From: Levilactobacillus fujinensis
GTDB taxonomy: Bacteria; Bacillota; Bacilli; Lactobacillales; Lactobacillaceae
Direction: 5' to 3'
DNA length: 60,557 bases
Assembly: GCF_003946335.1 (NCBI RefSeq)
Contig: NZ_RHNX01000017.1
Coordinates: forward strand, 1 to 60,557
Position 1 is the first letter of the stretch; each line of letters begins with the position of its first letter. This document shows, in pieces, positions 51,909 through 60,479 of this stretch. The notes below the pieces were generated by a model. The model was not told where the DNA came from. It was given only the letters and a program-made list of their open reading frames with translations, and made no database searches. The position numbers and the translations under genes are program-made.

Positions 51909-53795
51909 TTGAAAGCAGAAATTTCATGGCTGGATGATCCTCAGACTTTTCGGGTCAATCAGTTACCAGCGCATAGTGATCACCGCGGTTACGCGACGGT
52001 TGCCGAAGTTCTGGCCAAACAGAGTAGTTTGGTTCAAAGTCTCGACGGTTCCTGGGAATTTTCTTTTGCGAAGGATCCCCAACACCGTCCAATCGGCTTC
52101 TATGAGACCGACTATGACCGTTCCGGCTTCGATCGTTTGACCGTTCCGGGTCATATCGAACTCGCCGGTTATGGCCAACTTCAGTACATTAACACGACCT
52201 ATCCTTGGGAAGGCAAACACTACCGTCGTCCCGCCTACAGCATGGGTGCCGACCGTCCCGAAAAGGGGATGTTCAGTACCGACCCCGAGAACACCGTTGG
52301 GGCTTACGTCAAGCACTTTACGTTAGACGCCGCGCTCCAAAGTAAGCGGGTCAGCATCGAATTTGATGGGGTCGAACAGGCGATGTATCTCTGGTTGAAT
52401 GGTCAGTTTGTGGGCTACGCCGAAGATAGTTTCAGCCGTTCTGAATTCGACTTAACGCCATATCTCCAAGCTGGGGATAATGTGTTGGCCGTTGAGGTCT
52501 TCAAGCACAGCACCGCCGCTTATCTCGAAGATCAGGATATGTTCCGTTTCTCTGGGATCTTTCGCAGTGTGCGGTTGGTTGCTAAGCCCGCCCTCCACGT
52601 CGAGGATATGACGATTCGTGCCGGCGTCGACGATGCGTTTGTGACCGGCGACTTGCGGGTTAATTTGAAATTATCTGCCACCGATAAACTAGTGGGGGCC
52701 GTTAACGTTAGCCTCCTGAACGACACGGGTGAGGCCATCTGGACAACCGAAAATGAAGTTACCGACACGTTGGACTTGTCCGCAACCATCAATCACGTTC
52801 ACCTCTGGAACCACCACGATCCGTACCTTTACCAGCTGCAAGTTGAATTGCGCGATGTTACGGGAAATCTGGTCGAGGTCGTGCCTTATCAAGTCGGATT
52901 CCGCCGCTTTGAACTGAAAAATAAAGTCATGGAACTCAACGGGCAACGCTTGATCTTGAATGGGGTCAATCGTCACGAATGGGACGCCCACCGTGGTCGG
53001 GCCGTCACGCAAGCCGACATGGACGACGACCAACAAATTTTTAAGGAAAATCACATCAACGCCGTGCGGACCTGTCACTATCCTGATCAGGATGCTTGGT
53101 ACCATCTGTGTGACCGCAATGGGATCTACATGATGGCTGAAAATAACCTCGAAACGCATGGCACTTGGCAAAAGATGGGCGCCGTTGAACCCTCCTATAA
53201 CGTACCTGGAAGCTTGCCACAGTGGCAATTAGCCGTGCTTGACCGGGCCAAGAGCAACTACGAAATGTTTAAGAACCATCCGGCCGTTTTAATCTGGTCG
53301 TTAGGGAACGAATCCTACGCTGGCGATGATATTGCGGCCATGGACAAGTACTACCACGACGTTGACCCAACGCGGCTGACCCACTACGAAGGTGTTTGCC
53401 GTAATCGGGATTATGCGGATCGCATCTCCGACATGGAAAGCATGATGTACGACCATCCGGATGCCATCGAGGACTATCTGAAAAATGACCCAGCCAAACC
53501 GTTTGTGAACTGTGAGTACATGCACGATATGGGAAATTCCCTGGGTGGCATGAAGAGTTATACCGATTTAATTGATAAGTACTCCATGTATCAGGGCGGT
53601 TTCATTTGGGACTACATTGATCAGGCACTCTGGGTCAAAGATGACGTTACCGGACAGCCCGTTCTTCGCTACGGTGGGGACTTCGATGACCGGCATGCCA
53701 ACTATGAATTCTCCGGTGATGGTCTGCTCTTTGCGGACCGAACGCCGAAGCCAGCACTACAGGAGGTGGACTACTACTATGGCCAACACGACTAA
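51909..53795 (+). CDS. lacL: Beta-galactosidase large subunit LacL, 628 aa
   Basis: This GH2 enzyme has acid/base Glu 468 (WSLGNES) and nucleophile Glu 536 ([10 protein letters not shown]), with the sugar-binding, immunoglobulin-like and TIM-barrel domains of LacZ. The chain ends after the barrel, as in the split lactobacillar enzyme. It hydrolyses lactose and beta-galactosides in the cytoplasm as a complex with LacM. The start is TTG 51909 with AAGGAGG upstream. Codon choice is noticeably richer in C-ending codons than in neighbouring genes, as in highly expressed genes. It overlaps lacM by 17 bases. Confidence 0.95.
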   Translation: MKAEISWLDDPQTFRVNQLPAHSDHRGYATVAEVLAKQSSLVQSLDGSWEFSFAKDPQHRPIGFYETDYDRSGFDRLTVPGHIELAGYGQLQYINTTYPWEGKHYRRPAYSMGADRPEKGMFSTDPENTVGAYVKHFTLDAALQSKRVSIEFDGVEQAMYLWLNGQFVGYAEDSFSRSEFDLTPYLQAGDNVLAVEVFKHSTAAYLEDQDMFRFSGIFRSVRLVAKPALHVEDMTIRAGVDDAFVTGDLRVNLKLSATDKLVGAVNVSLLNDTGEAIWTTENEVTDTLDLSATINHVHLWNHHDPYLYQLQVELRDVTGNLVEVVPYQVGFRRFELKNKVMELNGQRLILNGVNRHEWDAHRGRAVTQADMDDDQQIFKENHINAVRTCHYPDQDAWYHLCDRNGIYMMAENNLETHGTWQKMGAVEPSYNVPGSLPQWQLAVLDRAKSNYEMFKNHPAVLIWSLGNESYAGDDIAAMDKYYHDVDPTRLTHYEGVCRNRDYADRISDMESMMYDHPDAIEDYLKNDPAKPFVNCEYMHDMGNSLGGMKSYTDLIDKYSMYQGGFIWDYIDQALWVKDDVTGQPVLRYGGDFDDRHANYEFSGDGLLFADRTPKPALQEVDYYYGQHD

Positions 53796-54741
53796 ATTAA
53801 ACGTGATTTATGGCGACGAGACTTTGGGGCTGAGCGGTCCCGGGTTCCACTACATCTTTGCTTACGATCGACGGGGCTTGGAATCGCTGGTCCAATATGG
53901 CAAGGAGTGGTTGTACCGGACACCGACCCCGGCTTTCTGGCGCGCCACGACCGATAACGACCGTGGTAATGGCTTCTCCACGAAGTCTGCGCCGTGGCTG
54001 GGCGCCGATCTGTTCAGTGCTTGCACACAGATCGACGTTGCAGTTGACGGGGAACCGATTCAGCTGCCAATTGCACCGGTCAATAATCAGTATTCCGACC
54101 ACGAAACGGCGGATACAGTTGCGGTGAAATTTACCTATATGACGACCACGACACCAGCCACTACGGTGACGGTCGAATACGTCGTTGCTGGTGGTGGCCA
54201 GATTACCGTGAATGTTCATTACAAGGGTGCGACCGGCTTACCAGAGCTGCCAACGTTTGGTTTGCGGCTGGTCATGCCGACCGCTGCTACTGGATTCGAC
54301 TACCAAGGCCTCTCGGGTGAAACGTATCCCGACCGGCAAGCGGGTGGTCGTCCAGGTACGTATCACGTTGACGGGCTACCTGTCACACCGTACATGGTGC
54401 CACAAGAATGTGGCATGCACATGAACAACGACTGGGTTAAGGTAACGCGGGCCACGACGCTCAATAACGCCGACCCCGACCACCAGCCATTCAGGCTGAC
54501 GATCCGGCAAGCGGGGCATCCATTTGCCTTTAGCTGCTTACCCTACACGCCAGAAGAACTAGAAAGCGCCACGCACATTGAGGAGTTGCCGCTGGTTCGC
54601 CGCACGGTCCTGACCATCTTTGGCGCCGTTCGGGGCGTTGGTGGCATCGACAGTTGGGGCGCTGACGTTGAACCGCAGTACCACATTGCGGGTGACATCG
54701 ACCATGACTTTAGCTTTGAAATTGCTGGAGTTAAGGATTAG
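53779..54741 (+). CDS. lacM: Beta-galactosidase small subunit LacM, 320 aa
   Basis: It matches the C-terminal beta-sandwich half of LacZ ([32 protein letters not shown] and the [10 protein letters not shown] end). ATG 53779 lies inside the end of lacL with AGGAGG upstream, the typical lacLM arrangement. The frame is open back to 53572, but that part is lacL in another frame. It completes the LacLM heterodimer. Confidence 0.95.
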   Translation: MANTTKLNVIYGDETLGLSGPGFHYIFAYDRRGLESLVQYGKEWLYRTPTPAFWRATTDNDRGNGFSTKSAPWLGADLFSACTQIDVAVDGEPIQLPIAPVNNQYSDHETADTVAVKFTYMTTTTPATTVTVEYVVAGGGQITVNVHYKGATGLPELPTFGLRLVMPTAATGFDYQGLSGETYPDRQAGGRPGTYHVDGLPVTPYMVPQECGMHMNNDWVKVTRATTLNNADPDHQPFRLTIRQAGHPFAFSCLPYTPEELESATHIEELPLVRRTVLTIFGAVRGVGGIDSWGADVEPQYHIAGDIDHDFSFEIAGVKD

Positions 54742-54762
54742 CGTAAGTTGAATAGAGATAAT

Positions 54763-54812
54763 AAAAGTTGCTTCTTTCAGAGTCATCAGATTCTGAAAGA
54801 AGCAACTTTTTG
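54763..54812 (+). terminator. Rho-independent terminator of lacLM
   Basis: AAAAGTTGCTTCTTTCAGA pairs with TCTGAAAGAAGCAACTTTT, followed by T. Confidence 0.92.
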
Positions 54813-54814
54813 AG

Positions 54815-55155
54815 TTATGTTCCAGACGCTTGGTAGCTCCGAATGTACATTGGTGAAACGTGGGACAAAAGGCAGTTGAGAGGTCGGCAGATATGGGATT
54901 AGGCGCGTCGTTCTACTTAGTCAGTGGGTGATTTTCCCACTGTCTTAGTAGAAAACCAAGCTTGGAGACTCAATCCTTTCGAGGCCTAAAGTTGTGTTCG
55001 CACCGATCCAGTCCATATCTGCCGGCCGGTAAGGCGATGGTTGAACAACGTTGCCTAATTTTAGACCCAGTATCGTTGTGACAACAGTCATAATGAGTGT
55101 TTTGGGACTTTCAGCCTTAGTGCTCATCAGCTAATCGCCTTTTGTCCCACTCTCA
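54815..55155 (-). repeat. A-type repeat with a C core, reverse orientation
   Basis: On the minus strand the A head (GAGAGTGGGACAAAAGGCGA) starts nine bases after the stop of the SDR gene at 55164. A full C core follows, with its hairpin (TTCTACTAAGAC and GTCTTAGTAGAA-like arms near 54910-54955). The A tail (GTTTCACCAATGTACATTCG) closes it. Confidence 0.9.
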
Positions 55156-55163
55156 ATAAAACG

Positions 55164-56165
55164 TTACTTCACCAACCCCAACGATATCAATCGGTCCGCT
55201 GCTGCCAGCACCGTTTCTGTCGGTGTGTGTTGTGTCCAGCCGAGGTCGTGTTCTGCGGCAGCCGTGGTGTGGTGATAACGGCGGTCGAGCATGGGAACTA
55301 GCGAACGCAGGGCAGGCATGGGCTTGGCCAGCAGACGGGTGGCCCAATTAGGGAGTGGCCGTGCGTGAACCCTAAGTTGCGAGTAGTTTTGTTGATACAA
55401 CTTGGCCACGGCCGGCATCGAAATGGTTTGTGAAGCGGCCAGGTAACGATTACCAATAGCGGCTGACTGCTCAAAGGCTAAGCGGTGAAGGACGGCGAGG
55501 TCGCGGACATCACTGACTTCTAAGGGGACTTTTGGGACGGCAGGGAGGCCCTTGAGAAGTTGGCGTAAAAGTCCGTTTGAGCTGAGATTGGCAGTCATGA
55601 CTGGGCCGAAGATGGCGCCAGGCAGAATGGTCGTCAGGCTGAGATCGTGTTCCTCGGCGAACGCCCATGCGGTTCGTTCGGCCTTAACCTTTGAGATACG
55701 ATAAGGGTCCAGTTCGGGATTAGCGAGATCCGTCCAGAGGCTTTCATCGAAGGTTCCGGTTGCGTGGCTATCCGGCGTCGAAGCGGCTTGAGAACTGGTC
55801 ATGACGATTCGTTTGACCCCAGCGTCAGCAGCGGCTTGAAAGACGTTCAGCACACCATCGCGAGCAACTTCAACCAGCTCTGCTGTGGATTCGGTGCCAT
55901 TCCCCAATGGTGAAGCAACATGAATGACGCCGTCAGCGCCGGCCATGCCTGCTTGCCAGCCAGCTGGACGCGTCAGGTCGGCTTGGAAGAAACTTAGGTT
56001 GGCGAGTTGGACAGCCGAGACATAGCGACTGAGTCCTTGCTTGATTCGTTCGGCCTTGTCGAGGGACCGTAAACTGGTCGCCACCGCGTAACCGTGTGTG
56101 AGAAATTCTGTAATGACCCAGCTGGCCACAAAACCGGAACCGCCAGAAACAACAACTTTTTTCAT
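55164..56165 (-). CDS. Extended SDR NAD(P)-dependent reductase, 333 aa
   Basis: The Rossmann motif SGGSGFVA (residues 7-14) and active-site YRISK (about 154-158) are like those of dihydroflavonol-4-reductase-type aldehyde reductases. It is a paralogue of the enzyme at 21245, sharing layout and a C-terminal tail pattern, but each has a different regulator. It is divergent from a TetR gene with an operator over its promoter. The likely role is NADPH-dependent reduction of aldehydes or ketones in a stress response. Confidence 0.88.
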   Translation of the reverse strand: MKKVVVSGGSGFVASWVITEFLTHGYAVATSLRSLDKAERIKQGLSRYVSAVQLANLSFFQADLTRPAGWQAGMAGADGVIHVASPLGNGTESTAELVEVARDGVLNVFQAAADAGVKRIVMTSSQAASTPDSHATGTFDESLWTDLANPELDPYRISKVKAERTAWAFAEEHDLSLTTILPGAIFGPVMTANLSSNGLLRQLLKGLPAVPKVPLEVSDVRDLAVLHRLAFEQSAAIGNRYLAASQTISMPAVAKLYQQNYSQLRVHARPLPNWATRLLAKPMPALRSLVPMLDRRYHHTTAAAEHDLGWTQHTPTETVLAAADRLISLGLVK

Positions 56166-56190
56166 AAATAAAAACTCCTTTGAAATTTAA

Positions 56191-56228
56191 TTTAGACAAA
56201 TAATATAACATATTGTCTAAAACGTCAA
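56191..56228 (-). promoter_or_regulatory. SDR promoter covered by a TetR operator
   Basis: The perfect inverted repeat TTTAGACAA (56191-56199) and TTGTCTAAA (56213-56221), 13 bases apart, lies over a minus-strand promoter: TTGACG (56223-56228), a 17-bp spacer and TATTAT (56200-56205). Confidence 0.87.
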
Positions 56229-56263
56229 GAAATGTTATTCTAAAGTCATAGGAGTTGAATGCC

Positions 56264-56908
56264 ATGATTGACCAAAAAGAGCTGACAGTCAAGCTCAATC
56301 ACGTAATTTTAATTAAAGGATTTCAAACATTATCTATGAGTAAACTAGCAGCGGATGTGAACGTTAGCCGTGCGAGTCTCTATCTATACTTTAAAAATAA
56401 GGACGAAATCGTTCAAGCCGTGGTGGCTCGCCACCTGCAATTTATCGCGGAACACCCCGTTCCTCGTCATTTTGCGCCGGCAACATTTCTGCCAATTTGG
56501 TTGGATTCCTTACTACTGATGGGGTCGACGACCGAAACATTTACCGCAGAACTGAAGAAGGCCTATCCGGCGTTGTACCAGCAATTTACGGGTGCTTACC
56601 GGGTGTATTTCGGCCAATTGGAGGTTTACGTCGATCAGGCTCAACAGGCTAATTTTATCGTCAAAGAGCTCCCGGCAGACTACGTGTTGTTCCAGGCAGA
56701 GGCTTTGGTTCAGACAGTCTTACAGCGCGTACAAAGACATCGGCTAACGCTGAATCGCGCCGAGGCTTATTTGGCAGCCACGTTGCGGTTTCAGTTGATT
56801 GGACTGCTAGTGCCAGCCGTTCAAGAACAGCTGGATATGAAACAGATCGAAGACTTTAAAGCGACTATCTTGCGAGAATTTCGGGCGACGTATGCCTTGA
56901 TTGCGTAG
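56264..56908 (+). CDS. TetR-family regulator, 214 aa
   Basis: The N-terminal helix-turn-helix LSMSKLAADVNVSRASLYLY is followed by FKNKDEI, then a helical ligand domain. ATG 56264 has AGGAG nine bases upstream; a TTG three codons earlier is possible. The inverted repeat between it and the divergent SDR gene is its probable operator, so it represses both. Confidence 0.88.
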   Translation: MIDQKELTVKLNHVILIKGFQTLSMSKLAADVNVSRASLYLYFKNKDEIVQAVVARHLQFIAEHPVPRHFAPATFLPIWLDSLLLMGSTTETFTAELKKAYPALYQQFTGAYRVYFGQLEVYVDQAQQANFIVKELPADYVLFQAEALVQTVLQRVQRHRLTLNRAEAYLAATLRFQLIGLLVPAVQEQLDMKQIEDFKATILREFRATYALIA

Positions 56909-56939
56909 GACCTTTAGCAAAATGGCGTAAAGATTATAG

Positions 56940-57252
56940 CGAAGTTTTAGAACACCTAGTATGACTGCTGTAGTAGAATACTGCGGCTAAAATTAGGCAA
57001 CGCAGTCCAACCATCGCCTTACCGGCCGGCAGATATGGGCTGGAACGGTGCGAATACAACTTGAAGCCTCGAAAATGCCGAGTCTCCAAGCTTGGTTTTC
57101 TACTAAGCCAGCGGGAAAAAACACCCACTGACTAAGTAGAACGACGCGCCTGAGCCCATATTTGCCGACCTCTCGGCTTACTTGGTTGTTCTAAGACAAC
57201 ATAGATTATGCCTATAGAAACGTTATTGATTTACGTTAAATGTTAGCACTCA
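56940..57252 (+). repeat. C-type intergenic repeat, forward orientation
   Basis: It has TTACCGGCCGGCAGATATGG, the hairpin arms TTCTACTAAG / CTAAGTAGAA (57096-57140) and ATGCCTATAGAAACGTTATT, as at 10836. Confidence 0.88.
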
Positions 57253-57284
57253 TCTGGAACGCAACATTTGAAATGGATGGGTAC

Positions 57285-57420
57285 AGTCAGAGCTAGAGGC
57301 GTTCCCCACAGCAAGCGGAACTCCTGCTAGCCGGAGTGCGCCTGTTTTCCATTATTTTAGTGGCGATCGTCTCTACCTATTGTAAAAGTAACGCGAGCAT
57401 TTTAACTTTTAACCTTCAGT
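57285..57420 (+). repeat. B-type intergenic repeat, forward orientation
   Basis: AGGCGTTCCCCACAGCAAGC, AGCCGGAGTGCGCC and GCATTTTAACTTTTAACC match B copies. It directly follows a C copy. Confidence 0.82.
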
Positions 57421-57700
57421 TATAGCGACTAGTAAGGGGCACAACCAACGCGTAGTGGTAGCGGTCTGTGGCTCTTGTTTTCGCGTTAAAAGAGTCCTAA
57501 CAGTATATGTATATGAAGATGAGGCAGTCTGGTGCGCTCTGACAGGCTGAAAAGAGTCCCAAACGATGCTTTCAATCTTGCGTAGGCGGAATCTCTAAAT
57601 AAAGGCGATTTAAACGAAGTTAGCGGCACTGAATCTAATGCGCACTGGGATGAGAGGTGCAAGTTAGTTGCGACCGCGGAGCCGTGTTTCAAAAAAAGTT
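57421..57700. other. Intergenic, no gene seen
   Basis: There is no convincing coding frame, hairpin or repeat; a 68-codon minus-strand frame has no start signals. This is the region upstream of the MerR-type promoter. Confidence 0.4.
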
Positions 57701-57711
57701 AAACTTTCCCC

Positions 57712-57742
57712 TTGCCTTGAAGTCCACATGAAGGTTTAACCT
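57712..57742 (+). promoter_or_regulatory. MerR-type promoter 1 (flavodoxin operon)
   Basis: TTGCCT (57712-57717), a 19-bp spacer and TAACCT (57737-57742). The spacer holds an imperfect dyad, CCTTGAAGT then ACATGAAGG with two bases between (57715-57734). Confidence 0.82.
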
Positions 57743-57777
57743 AGGGTCATTCAAGTGTCAGGAAGGGAGTTGGAAAT

Positions 57778-58359
57778 ATGCGTGGTCGTTTACCTAAAGG
57801 GCGTGGCGCCCGGTCCGATGGTGCGGATACCAACGCACAGGTAGTGCCGGTTCGGCAGCTTACGCCAACCGCCAAGACAGTGATCATTTATTTTTCACGG
57901 AGCGGGAACACCGAATCTCAGGCACAATTAGCTGCAGATTATCTGCACGCCGACCGCTATGAACTGGTGGTTGCGCAACCGTATCCTGCTGACTATCAGG
58001 CCAGTGTGGCGCGGGCAACACGTGAACGGGAAGACCAGAATTGGCCTGAATTGGTCATAGGCGATCTGCCCGATATAAGGCAGTACGACCTAATCTTATT
58101 GGGGCATCCGATTTGGGCGATGACCCCGGCGAATCCAATGCATCAGTTTTTAAAACAGTTTGGCAACCAGTTAGCGGGTAAACGGCTCGCGTCATTTTCC
58201 ACTAATGCCGGTTACGGAGCGGGGGACACGCAACAAGTTCTAGCGCGGCTGACCCCAGCAACCACCACCATCTTGCCCAACTATAGCGTCCATGATGTGA
58301 ACTTAGAACAGACCACCAGCGACTTTAAACGCTGGTTGGCGCAGACAAAGGAGTCTTAA
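57778..58359 (+). CDS. Flavodoxin-like protein with basic N-terminal extension, 193 aa
   Basis: The FMN loop YFSRSGNTESQAQLAA (about 39-54) and GHPIWAMTPANP identify a flavodoxin-fold protein like the one at 20124. About 30 extra N-terminal residues are rich in Gly and Arg (MRGRLPKGRGARS); relatives usually start at the beta strand. AGGGAG precedes the ATG. It is the first gene of a three-gene operon with an NAD(P)H-binding protein and MerR, driven by a MerR-type promoter. Confidence 0.86.
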   Translation: MRGRLPKGRGARSDGADTNAQVVPVRQLTPTAKTVIIYFSRSGNTESQAQLAADYLHADRYELVVAQPYPADYQASVARATREREDQNWPELVIGDLPDIRQYDLILLGHPIWAMTPANPMHQFLKQFGNQLAGKRLASFSTNAGYGAGDTQQVLARLTPATTTILPNYSVHDVNLEQTTSDFKRWLAQTKES

Positions 58360-58361
58360 TA

Positions 58362-59015
58362 ATGCGTAAAAGAGTTATGATTTTAGCTGCTAATGGTCAA
58401 ATCGCGCGGCTCGTTGAACACCGTATCTTAACCGAACCGGCGTTTGCAGACGTGACGTTGACGTTATTTCTACGGAACGCCGGTCGGCTCAGCAGTCTAC
58501 AGGCCAATCCGCGCGTGACACTCGTCGATGGTGACATCGCTGATGCGTCCGCCGTGACCGCTGCTATGGCGGGTCAAGACCTAGTTTTCGTGGCGATGGT
58601 CGATCACGATCGACAGAATCGGTTGACCAAGAATGTCATCAGCGCCATGCACGCCAACCATGTGGACCGCGTGTTGTTTGCCAACGTCCTTGGCCTCTAC
58701 AATGAGGTCGGTGGCGAATTTGGTCGCTGGAACTTGGAAATGATTGGCGCAGGGATGGCTCCAGCACGGGAATCCGACAAGCTGCTTGCGCAATCTGGTC
58801 TGGACTACACGACGCTACGGCTGCCTTGGTTGAACGACCGAGATATCGCCTACACCGTCACCACCAAAGACCAACCCTATGAGGGTGTTTCCGGTTCTCG
58901 GGCCAGCGTGGCCGATGTCGTTTTGAAGATGATTGCTGACCCAACGCGCTACAGTCGTGATAGTATTGGGATGGCAGACCCCACAACCGAGGGGCAGAAT
59001 CGCCCAGTTTACTAA
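58362..59015 (+). CDS. NAD(P)H-binding atypical SDR (NmrA-like), 217 aa
   Basis: The glycine motif AANGQIARLV (residues 9-18) and the ending DSIGMADPTTEG place it in the NAD(P)-binding 10-13 / NmrA-like group. Members act as quinone or flavin-type reductases or redox sensors. It starts two bases after the flavodoxin stop with AAGGAG upstream. It is a paralogue of the gene at 59781 (shared ANGQIARLV and PTRYS motifs). Confidence 0.86.
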   Translation: MRKRVMILAANGQIARLVEHRILTEPAFADVTLTLFLRNAGRLSSLQANPRVTLVDGDIADASAVTAAMAGQDLVFVAMVDHDRQNRLTKNVISAMHANHVDRVLFANVLGLYNEVGGEFGRWNLEMIGAGMAPARESDKLLAQSGLDYTTLRLPWLNDRDIAYTVTTKDQPYEGVSGSRASVADVVLKMIADPTRYSRDSIGMADPTTEGQNRPVY

Positions 59016-59035
59016 ACTTAAGGAGCTGAAGGTAA

Positions 59036-59485
59036 ATGAACATTAAAGAAGCCAGCGAAAAAACCGGCGTTTCTTCCGCAGCAATTCGTTACTACGAAAA
59101 GGAATCCCTAATTCCCGCTATTGACCGAACACCGGTGGGTAATCGGGACATTGACGACCGTATCATTCGGCGCATTCGTTTCGTGACGCAAATGCTGTCA
59201 GCGGGAATGAGTGTTGAAAATTTGCGCCGGTACATTGAACTCTTTGATGCGCAAGAGGACAACACGAAGGAACAAAAGGCATTGCTCAAGGAACAGCTTG
59301 CTGTGATGGAAGAAAAACGCGACGACTTGCAAGCGGCGATTGATCACCTAAACTACAAGTTGAATCACTTCTATGACCACATGGAGACGACGGAAGAAGA
59401 ACTGCGGTCGCTGGAAAGAGAACATGCGGAGAAGGTTGCCAAGCAAGACGCGGCAACGGATGATGAACCTGACTACCATAACTAA
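59036..59485 (+). CDS. MerR-family regulator (AdhR/NmlR-like), 149 aa
   Basis: The N-terminal MerR helix (NIKEASEKTGVSSAAIRYYE, then KESLIPAIDRT) is followed by a long coiled coil (ALLKEQLAVMEEKRDDLQAA). No Cys is present, so a thiol switch as in AdhR is excluded; it may sense another signal. It is third in the flavodoxin operon. Three MerR-type promoters with near-identical spacers lie nearby (57712, 59725, 60445), and it is the obvious activator of all. A strong A-type repeat starts six bases after the stop. Confidence 0.88.
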   Translation: MNIKEASEKTGVSSAAIRYYEKESLIPAIDRTPVGNRDIDDRIIRRIRFVTQMLSAGMSVENLRRYIELFDAQEDNTKEQKALLKEQLAVMEEKRDDLQAAIDHLNYKLNHFYDHMETTEEELRSLEREHAEKVAKQDAATDDEPDYHN

Positions 59486-59490
59486 AGCTA

Positions 59491-59672
59491 AAGAGAGTGG
59501 GATAAAAGGCGATTAGCTGGCGAGCATTAAGGCTGATAACCGAATAATCCCGGGCTTGGATTATTTGGTTATCAGTTTTAAGCGGAGTCAGCTGCCTTTT
59601 GTCCCACGTTTCAGCACTGTAAATTCGGAGATACTAAAGGAGTCTGGGGATTTCTCTCAGGCTCTTTTTACT
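59491..59672 (+). repeat. A-type repeat with palindromic core, forward orientation
   Basis: It is nearly the same as the copies at 23701 and 30943 (GATAACCGAATAATCCCGGG, TCAGCACTGTAAATTCGGAG). It ends in a terminator-like stem (AAAGGAGTCTGGGG, then CTCAGGCTCTTTTT). Confidence 0.92.
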
Positions 59673-59724
59673 ACCTTTGAATTGCTAGTGATGAAATCGA
59701 TGCCGGAATAGTGCAATTTTTTTC

Positions 59725-59755
59725 TTGCCTTCGAGTTGACTCGAAGGCCTAAGCT
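59725..59755 (+). promoter_or_regulatory. MerR-type promoter 2, perfect 20-bp palindrome
   Basis: TTGCCT (59725-59730), a 19-bp spacer and TAAGCT (59750-59755). CCTTCGAGTTGACTCGAAGG (59728-59747) is a perfect 9-2-9 palindrome. Confidence 0.92.
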
Positions 59756-59780
59756 ATTTAAATACAGGGAGTGATTAAAT

Positions 59781-60416
59781 ATGAAAATTTTAATTCTAGG
59801 AGCCAATGGGCAGATTGCCCGCCTCGTTCGCGAACGGTTATTGCGAGCAACAACTGATCAATTAACGCTATATCTGCGTCGTGCTAGTCGGCTACAGGAC
59901 GTCGATGTTAGCAGAGAAACGGTTGTGGAAGGTGACGTCAACGACTACGACACGCTTCAGGATGCCATGGTTGGCCAGGAGCTAGTTCTTGCTGATTTAG
60001 GTGGGACGTTTGAACCGATGGCTAAAAATATTGTTCGGGCCATGGACGCGACGGGGGTTACGCGGCTACTCTACATTACTGGCTTAGGTCTGTATCATGA
60101 ATTGCCCGAGAAATTTGATGCCTGGTTAGAACGGTCGATTGGCCATGAAGTTATGGAAGATACCCGCCGAGCGGCCCAGCACATTGAAACGTCAAGTCTT
60201 AATTACACCATTATTCGTGCCGGATACATGACTAATAACGACGAAGTTGACTACCAACTGACCAACAAAGGGGAAACTTTTAAAGGGACCACGATTTCTC
60301 GGCAGAGTATTGCGGATCTCATCGTGAAAATTGTGCAGGAGCCGACGCGATATAGTTACAGTAGTTTAGGAATTGCGAAGGCTGGAACTGACGGTGACAC
60401 GCCAGTTTACAATTAG
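59781..60416 (+). CDS. NAD(P)H-binding atypical SDR (NmrA-like), 211 aa
   Basis: The Rossmann motif LGANGQIARLV (residues 6-16) and the ending YSSLGIAKAGTDGDTPVYN are like those of the paralogue at 58362, though the two differ widely elsewhere. It is driven by its own MerR-type promoter 26 bases upstream. AGGGAG precedes the ATG. A reductase acting on quinones, aldehydes or flavins is likely, with the MerR protein as activator. Confidence 0.86.
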   Translation: MKILILGANGQIARLVRERLLRATTDQLTLYLRRASRLQDVDVSRETVVEGDVNDYDTLQDAMVGQELVLADLGGTFEPMAKNIVRAMDATGVTRLLYITGLGLYHELPEKFDAWLERSIGHEVMEDTRRAAQHIETSSLNYTIIRAGYMTNNDEVDYQLTNKGETFKGTTISRQSIADLIVKIVQEPTRYSYSSLGIAKAGTDGDTPVYN

Positions 60417-60444
60417 CCGCTGAGGGATGAAGCCCAACTTTTTC

Positions 60445-60475
60445 TTGTCTTCGAGGGTACACGAAGGCTTAAGGT
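60445..60475 (+). promoter_or_regulatory. MerR-type promoter 3 facing the right edge
   Basis: TTGTCT (60445-60450), a 19-bp spacer and TAAGGT (60470-60475), with a weaker dyad (TCTTCGAGG and ACACGAAGG, two bases between). A C-type repeat begins directly downstream, so its target lies beyond the window or has been displaced. Confidence 0.78.
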
Positions 60476-60479
60476 AAGG

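Noticed and set aside
57486-57692. 68-codon minus-strand frame
   Set aside because: No ribosome binding site and no similarity to known proteins; it lies in a non-coding promoter-upstream region.
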